Shown piece by piece: positions 60,877 to 64,000 of a stretch of DNA of 64,000 bases. Position 1 is the stretch's first letter; the number at the start of each line of letters is the position of its first letter. The translations under genes and the position numbers were made by a program. The DNA comes from DASUPK01 sp963744105 (GTDB lineage: Bacteria > Actinomycetota > Thermoleophilia > Solirubrobacterales > 70-9), in the NCBI GenBank assembly GCA_963744105.1, contig CAVUSJ010000010.1:85981-149980 (forward strand). Direction: 5' to 3'. Below the pieces are notes generated by a model that was not told where the DNA came from, made no database searches, and saw only the letters and a list, made by a program, of their open reading frames with translations.

Positions 60877-61232
60877 GTGGCGGTCAACGACACCGCCACC
60901 GTCGCCAAGGACTCCCCTGCGACGACGATCAACGTGCTCGCCAACGACAACGCTGGCGGCGACGGCGGCCTGAAGCAGATCGACTCGGTCACCCAGCCGG
61001 CCCACGGCACCGTGGTGATCACCGGCGGCGGCACCGGGCTCACCTACCAGCCGAACGCCAACTACTGCAACGACGGCAACCCCACCGACGACTTCACCTA
61101 CACCCTGAACGGCGGCTCCACCGCGACCGTGGCGGTGACCGTCACCTGCGATGCCAACCCGGTCGCGGTCAACGACACCAAGACGGTGGCCGCCAACTCG
61201 GGCGCAGAACTGCTCACCAACCGCGACTTTGA
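58842..61232 (+). CDS. Giant modular surface protein, part 3
   Basis: Frame entered by the extra A at 58880 and genuine up to about 60724. It holds the rest of module 3 (GGSATVTGGQLVLNG, GHALEFKATFSGATFQHVGF, SRVFDGTQTVNWKGLNW), its Big_5 domain (SEPMNPATIDGSTIRLRKQG) and most of module 4 (FTDTTVGDFGGGSPDANTYV, RSLEFVATFNAGTFQHVGF). Comparison with the other modules places an extra G at 60724-60725, where NPNGSWSAFTPIATSGGD is expected but NPNGRLERLHPD is read. The codons before 58881 and after 60725 are not real protein. Confidence 0.7.
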   Translation: MGRACPPAGRCRPWDLPSSGGSATVTGGQLVLNGAAAGPTQTYGPGHALEFKATFSGATFQHVGFGVDFNTQPYWTMFSIKGDGHLYARTNNNNAVTETQLSDSLIGSAHVFRVEWTATEVRYYVDGSLVATHTASIAVQMRPLASDLFNGDSGTVSVDWLRMSPYPGSGTFTSRVFDGTQTVNWKGLNWTAASPAGTGIALSVRTGDTPTPDGSWTSFATLSGPGAQINASSRYLQYQAVLTSSDPNQTPTLNDVSIGYVAPPDTTAPTISQRTPSPNAVNVAPNGNVQVQFSEPMNPATIDGSTIRLRKQGAGSDVPASVTYSGNTATLDPSADLDFNSVYTVTVAGTVADQSGNQLGADDTWSFTTAPHTFGFTDTTVGDFGGGSPDANTYVSQTGNGEVTLKPTEGQEFSGGPGLPAGWDSSNWDGGGSATVSSGQLRVNGSRASTTATYPAGRSLEFVATFNAGTFQHVGFTSDNFASDIYAIFSTGNTTDQIRARTNFGGGEQSFTIPGLSPGTPHLYRIEWDAGEVRYYVDGALVATHTGSFGPNLRPTVSDGSSAAPELSVDWLRMSPYPASSTFDSRVFDAGAGQSVNWGALTWSSTTPSGTGIAMSVRTGDTPNPNGRLERLHPDRDLGRRHSREHALCAVPRGAQQRLHPDADPERRHGQRDRGHPAGGGQRHRHRRQGLPCDDDQRARQRQRWRRRRPEADRLGHPAGPRHRGDHRRRHRAHLPAERQLLQRRQPHRRLHLHPERRLHRDRGGDRHLRCQPGRGQRHQDGGRQLGRRTAHQPRL

Positions 61233-62232
61233 GGTTGATACCTCTGGCTGGGGAAATTGGAACGCGCCGATTTCACGCTCGACGGCCGAACACCACGGGG
61301 GCGCTGCCTCGATGCAGGTAGATTTCAATGGCACGGCGTGGGCGCGGGCTTTCACCGATCCGAACACCATCGCCGCACCGAATACTGCCTACACCGTGGG
61401 GATGTGGGTCAAGGCACCGCTCGGCCACCAGTTTAGTTTCGGTGCCGTCGCTTTGGATGCGAGCGACGGGTACATAAACACCTTCGCATCTTCATACCCG
61501 ACCGGCACGGGTGATTGGCAATACGTCACCACGAGCGGGGTAACTCCCCCCGGTACGGCATCAGTCTCGGTCTACATCGCTGATCCCAACGGCCTGGGCG
61601 ACACGATCCACGTCGATGACGTAAGCCTCCTACAAGCTGCTGCGCCGATCAACGTGCTCGCCAACGACACCGACGTCGACGGCGGCCTGAAGCAGATCGA
61701 CTCGGTCACCCAGCCGGCCCACGGCACCGTGGTGATCACCGGCGGCGGCACCGGGCTCACCTACCAGCCGAACGCCAACTACTGCAACGACGGCAACCCC
61801 ACCGACGACTTCACCTACACCCTGAACGGCGGCTCCACCGCGACCGTGGCGGTGACCGTCACCTGCGATGCCAACCCGGTCGCGGTCAACGACACCAAGA
61901 CGGTTGCCGCCAACTCGGGCGCAGAACTGCTCACCAACCGCGACTTTGAGGTTGATACCTCTGGCTGGGGAAATTGGAACGCGCCGATTTCACGCTCGAC
62001 GGCCGAACACCACGGGGGCGCTGCCTCGATGCAGGTAGATTTCAATGGCACGGCGTGGGCGCGGGCTTTCACCGATCCGAACACCATCGCCGCACCGAAT
62101 ACTGCCTACACCGTGGGGATGTGGGTCAAGGCACCGCTCGGCCACCAGTTTAGTTTCGGTGCCGTCGCTTTGGATGCGAGCGACGGGTACATAAACACCT
62201 TCGCATCTTCATACCCGAACCGGCACGGGTGA
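60787..62232 (+). CDS. Giant modular surface protein, part 4 (Ig/cadherin-like plus inserted carbohydrate-binding-like modules)
   Basis: Frame entered at 60725. It completes module 4 (YVQYRAVLSSDSTQTPTLSD), then gives one uninterrupted Ig/cadherin-like (Big_9) domain: VAVNDTATVAKDSPATTINV, LANDNAGGDGGLKQIDSVTQ, PAHGTVVITGGGTGLTYQPN and DDFTYTLNGGSTATVAVTVT. The next Big_9 domain is split after VAANSGA by a module of about 145 residues (ELLTNRDFEVDTSGWGNW ... DTIHVDDVSLLQAAA) resembling CBM_4_9 carbohydrate-binding domains. A second copy of the inserted module is cut by an extra A at 62218. Confidence 0.75.
   Translation: MQYRAVLSSDSTQTPTLSDVTVNGTGDIPPVAVNDTATVAKDSPATTINVLANDNAGGDGGLKQIDSVTQPAHGTVVITGGGTGLTYQPNANYCNDGNPTDDFTYTLNGGSTATVAVTVTCDANPVAVNDTKTVAANSGAELLTNRDFEVDTSGWGNWNAPISRSTAEHHGGAASMQVDFNGTAWARAFTDPNTIAAPNTAYTVGMWVKAPLGHQFSFGAVALDASDGYINTFASSYPTGTGDWQYVTTSGVTPPGTASVSVYIADPNGLGDTIHVDDVSLLQAAAPINVLANDTDVDGGLKQIDSVTQPAHGTVVITGGGTGLTYQPNANYCNDGNPTDDFTYTLNGGSTATVAVTVTCDANPVAVNDTKTVAANSGAELLTNRDFEVDTSGWGNWNAPISRSTAEHHGGAASMQVDFNGTAWARAFTDPNTIAAPNTAYTVGMWVKAPLGHQFSFGAVALDASDGYINTFASSYPNRHG
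61201..61646 (+). other. Inserted carbohydrate-binding-like module inside a Big_9 domain
   Basis: A segment of about 446 bp separates VAVNDTKTVAANSGA from PINVLANDTDVDGG, which are contiguous in the uninterrupted domain at 60877. Its codons are visibly less GC-rich (GACTTTGAGGTTGATACC, GGAAATTGG) than the flanking host domain. GGCGCAG at its left edge and CTGCGCC at its right edge form a 7-bp inverted repeat. It recurs in every unit of the array. Confidence 0.7.
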
Positions 62233-62311
62233 TTGGCAATACGTCACCACGAGCGGGGTAACTCCCCCCGGTACGGCATCAGTCTCGGTCTACATCGCTG
62301 ATCCCAACGGC

Positions 62312-63628
62312 GTGGGCGACACGATCCACGTCGATGACGTAAGCCTCCTACAAGCTGCTGCGCCGATCAACGTGCTCGCCAACGACACCGACGTCGACGG
62401 CGGCCTGAAGCAGATCGACTCGGTCACCCAGCCGGCCCACGGCACCGTGGTGATCACCGGCGGCGGCACCGGGCTCACCTACCAGCCGAACGCCAACTAC
62501 TGCAACGACGGCAACCCCACCGACGACTTCACCTACACCCTGAACGGCGGCTCCACCGCGACCGTGGCGGTGACCGTCACCTGCGATGCCAACCCGGTCG
62601 CGGTCAACGACACCAAGACGGTGGCCGCCAACTCGGGCGCAGAACTGCTCACCAACCGCGACTTTGAGGTTGATACCTCTGGCTGGGGAAATTGGAACGC
62701 GCCGATTTCACGCTCGACGGCCGAACACCACGGGGGCGCTGCCTCGATGCAGGTAGATTTCAATGGCACGGCGTGGGCGCGGGCTTTCACCGATCCGAAC
62801 ACCATCGCCGCACCGAATACTGCCTACACCGTGGGGATGTGGGTCAAGGCACCGCTCGGCCACCAGTTTAGTTTCGGTGCCGTCGCTTTGGATGCGAGCA
62901 ACGGGTACATAAACACCTTCGCATCTTCATACCCGACCGGCACGGGTGATTGGCAATACGTCACCACGAGCGGGGTAACTCCCCCCGGTACGGCATCAGT
63001 CTCGGTCTACATCGCTGATCCCAACGGCCTGGGCGAGACGATCCACGTCGATGACGTAAGCCTCCTACAAGCTGCTGCGCCGATCAACGTGCTCGCCAAC
63101 GACACCGACGTCGACGGCGGCCTGAAGCAGATCGACTCGGTCACCCAGCCGGCCCACGGCACCGTGGTGATCACCGGCGGCGGCACCGGGCTCACCTACC
63201 AGCCGAACGCCAACTACTGCAACGACGGCAACCCCACCGACGACTTCACCTACACCCTGAACGGCGGCTCCACCGCGACCGTGGCGGTGACCGTCACCTG
63301 CGATGCCAACCCGGTCGCGGTCAACGACACCAAGACGGTTGCCGCCAACTCGGGCGCAGAACTGCTCACCAACCGCGACTTTGAGGTTGATACCTCTGGC
63401 TGGGGAAATTGGAACGCGCCGATTTCACGCTCGACGGCCGAACACCACGGGGGCGCTGCCTCGATGCAGGTAGATTTCAATGGCACGGCGTGGGCGCGGG
63501 CTTTCACCGATCCGAACACCATCGCCGCACCGAATACTGCCTACACCGTGGGGATGTGGGTCAAGGCACCGCTCGGCCACCAGTTTATTTCGGTGCCGTC
63601 GCTTTGGATGCGAGCGACGGGTACATAA
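62312..63628 (+). CDS. Giant modular surface protein, part 5 (tandem repeat copies)
   Basis: Frame entered by the extra A at 62218. It contains the end of the second inserted module, a complete Big_9-plus-insert unit almost identical to the first, and most of the fourth inserted module. Unit differences are few (for example S-N-G for S-D-G in ALDASNGYINTF, and GLGETIH for GLGDTIH). The frame is lost at about 63587, where TTTAGTTTCGG of the other copies reads TTTATTTCGG (one G missing). Confidence 0.75.
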   Translation: MGDTIHVDDVSLLQAAAPINVLANDTDVDGGLKQIDSVTQPAHGTVVITGGGTGLTYQPNANYCNDGNPTDDFTYTLNGGSTATVAVTVTCDANPVAVNDTKTVAANSGAELLTNRDFEVDTSGWGNWNAPISRSTAEHHGGAASMQVDFNGTAWARAFTDPNTIAAPNTAYTVGMWVKAPLGHQFSFGAVALDASNGYINTFASSYPTGTGDWQYVTTSGVTPPGTASVSVYIADPNGLGETIHVDDVSLLQAAAPINVLANDTDVDGGLKQIDSVTQPAHGTVVITGGGTGLTYQPNANYCNDGNPTDDFTYTLNGGSTATVAVTVTCDANPVAVNDTKTVAANSGAELLTNRDFEVDTSGWGNWNAPISRSTAEHHGGAASMQVDFNGTAWARAFTDPNTIAAPNTAYTVGMWVKAPLGHQFISVPSLWMRATGT

Positions 63629-64000
63629 GCACCTTCGCATCTTCATACCCGACCGGCACCGGCGATTGGCAATACGTCACCACGAGCGGGGTAACTCCCC
63701 CCGGTACGGCATCAGTCTCGGTCTACATCGCTGATCCCAACGGCCTGGGCGACACGATCCACGTCGATGACGTAAGCCTCCTACAAGCTGCTGCGCCGAT
63801 CAACGTGCTCGCCAACGACACCGACGTCGACGGCGGCCTGAAGCAGATCGACTCGGTCACCCAGCCGGCCCACGGCACCGTGGTGATCACCGGCGGCGGC
63901 ACCGGGCTCACCTACCAGCCGAACGCCAACTACTGCAACGACGGCAACCCCACCGACGACTTCACCTACACCCTGAACGGCGGCTCCACCGCGACCGTGG
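63588..64000 (+). CDS. Giant modular surface protein, part 6 (runs off the window)
   Basis: After the missing G at 63587 the protein continues in the frame of part 4: TGDWQYVTTSGVTPPGTASV, DTIHVDDVSLLQAAAPINVL, and a further Big_9 domain up to the window end without a stop. The gene therefore extends beyond 64000; the encoded product before any break exceeds 4,200 residues. Confidence 0.7.

Larger units (their letters stand above)
61201..64000 (+). repeat. 717-bp near-identical tandem repeat array (3.9 copies)
   Basis: Copies start at 61201, 61918, 62636 and 63353 (periods 717, 718, 717); the fourth is cut by the window edge. 717 is 239 codons. Copies differ by scattered single bases, such as G/T at the GTGGCC/GTTGCC position before each unit, C/G in GGCCTG/GGCGTG in copy 2, and A/G in ATAAACACC/ATAAGCACC in copy 4, so they are separate copies and not one sequence pasted repeatedly. 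Confidence 0.92.

Noticed and set aside
61201..64000. CRISPR-like or mobile-element interpretation of the repeats
   Set aside because: Units are 717 bp and protein-coding with no short repeat-spacer structure, cas gene or transposase.

Overview
The window looks like chromosomal DNA from a high-GC actinobacterium. I would guess the deep-branching class Thermoleophilia (Solirubrobacterales-like). The reasons are very GC-rich third codon positions, frequent GTG/TTG starts, a DUF2142 membrane protein among many glycosyltransferases, FolE2, and many genes whose TANNNT -10 box lies only 5-10 nt before the start codon (leaderless transcription). The class assignment is inference; no rRNA is present.

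Positions 1-36028 form a large cell-surface glycan locus with about fourteen glycosyltransferases. It contains two GDP-mannose 4,6-dehydratases, a GDP-fucose synthase-type reductase, a WecE-like sugar aminotransferase with two tandem WecD-like acetyltransferases, FkbM and other methyltransferases, a FemAB-like acyltransferase, a Wzm/Wzt-type ABC exporter and several large polytopic membrane proteins. Together they suggest synthesis and ABC-dependent export of a deoxyhexose/amino-deoxyhexose polysaccharide or glycolipid.

Positions 36046-42924 are mostly housekeeping: a family-5 uracil-DNA glycosylase, PgsA, FolE2, a SigA-type sigma factor and an ABC-2 transporter pair. There is also an unidentified structured RNA candidate. 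Next to it, one open frame runs through a PD-(D/E)XK endonuclease domain, a complete tRNA-Tyr gene and an AbrB domain. An SDR oxidoreductase and tRNA-Thr follow.

Positions 42933-64000 encode mainly exported proteins: a clan-A glycoside hydrolase-like protein, an FHA membrane protein, a frameshifted lipase-like protein, a Tat-exported PhoD phosphatase and an acyl-CoA dehydrogenase. The last 12.7 kb is an extremely long modular surface-protein gene that runs off the window. It ends in a 717-bp tandem array in which a less GC-rich carbohydrate-binding-like module sits inside an Ig/cadherin-like domain.

Many reading frames are broken by single-base indels (about 1.3 kb, 6.3-9.1 kb, 47.2-47.4 kb, 58.9-63.6 kb) or by one stop codon (54.7 kb). 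The surrounding protein sequence is still well conserved, so consensus errors or very recent inactivation are both possible. Broken genes are given as whole loci, with their longest open parts listed separately.
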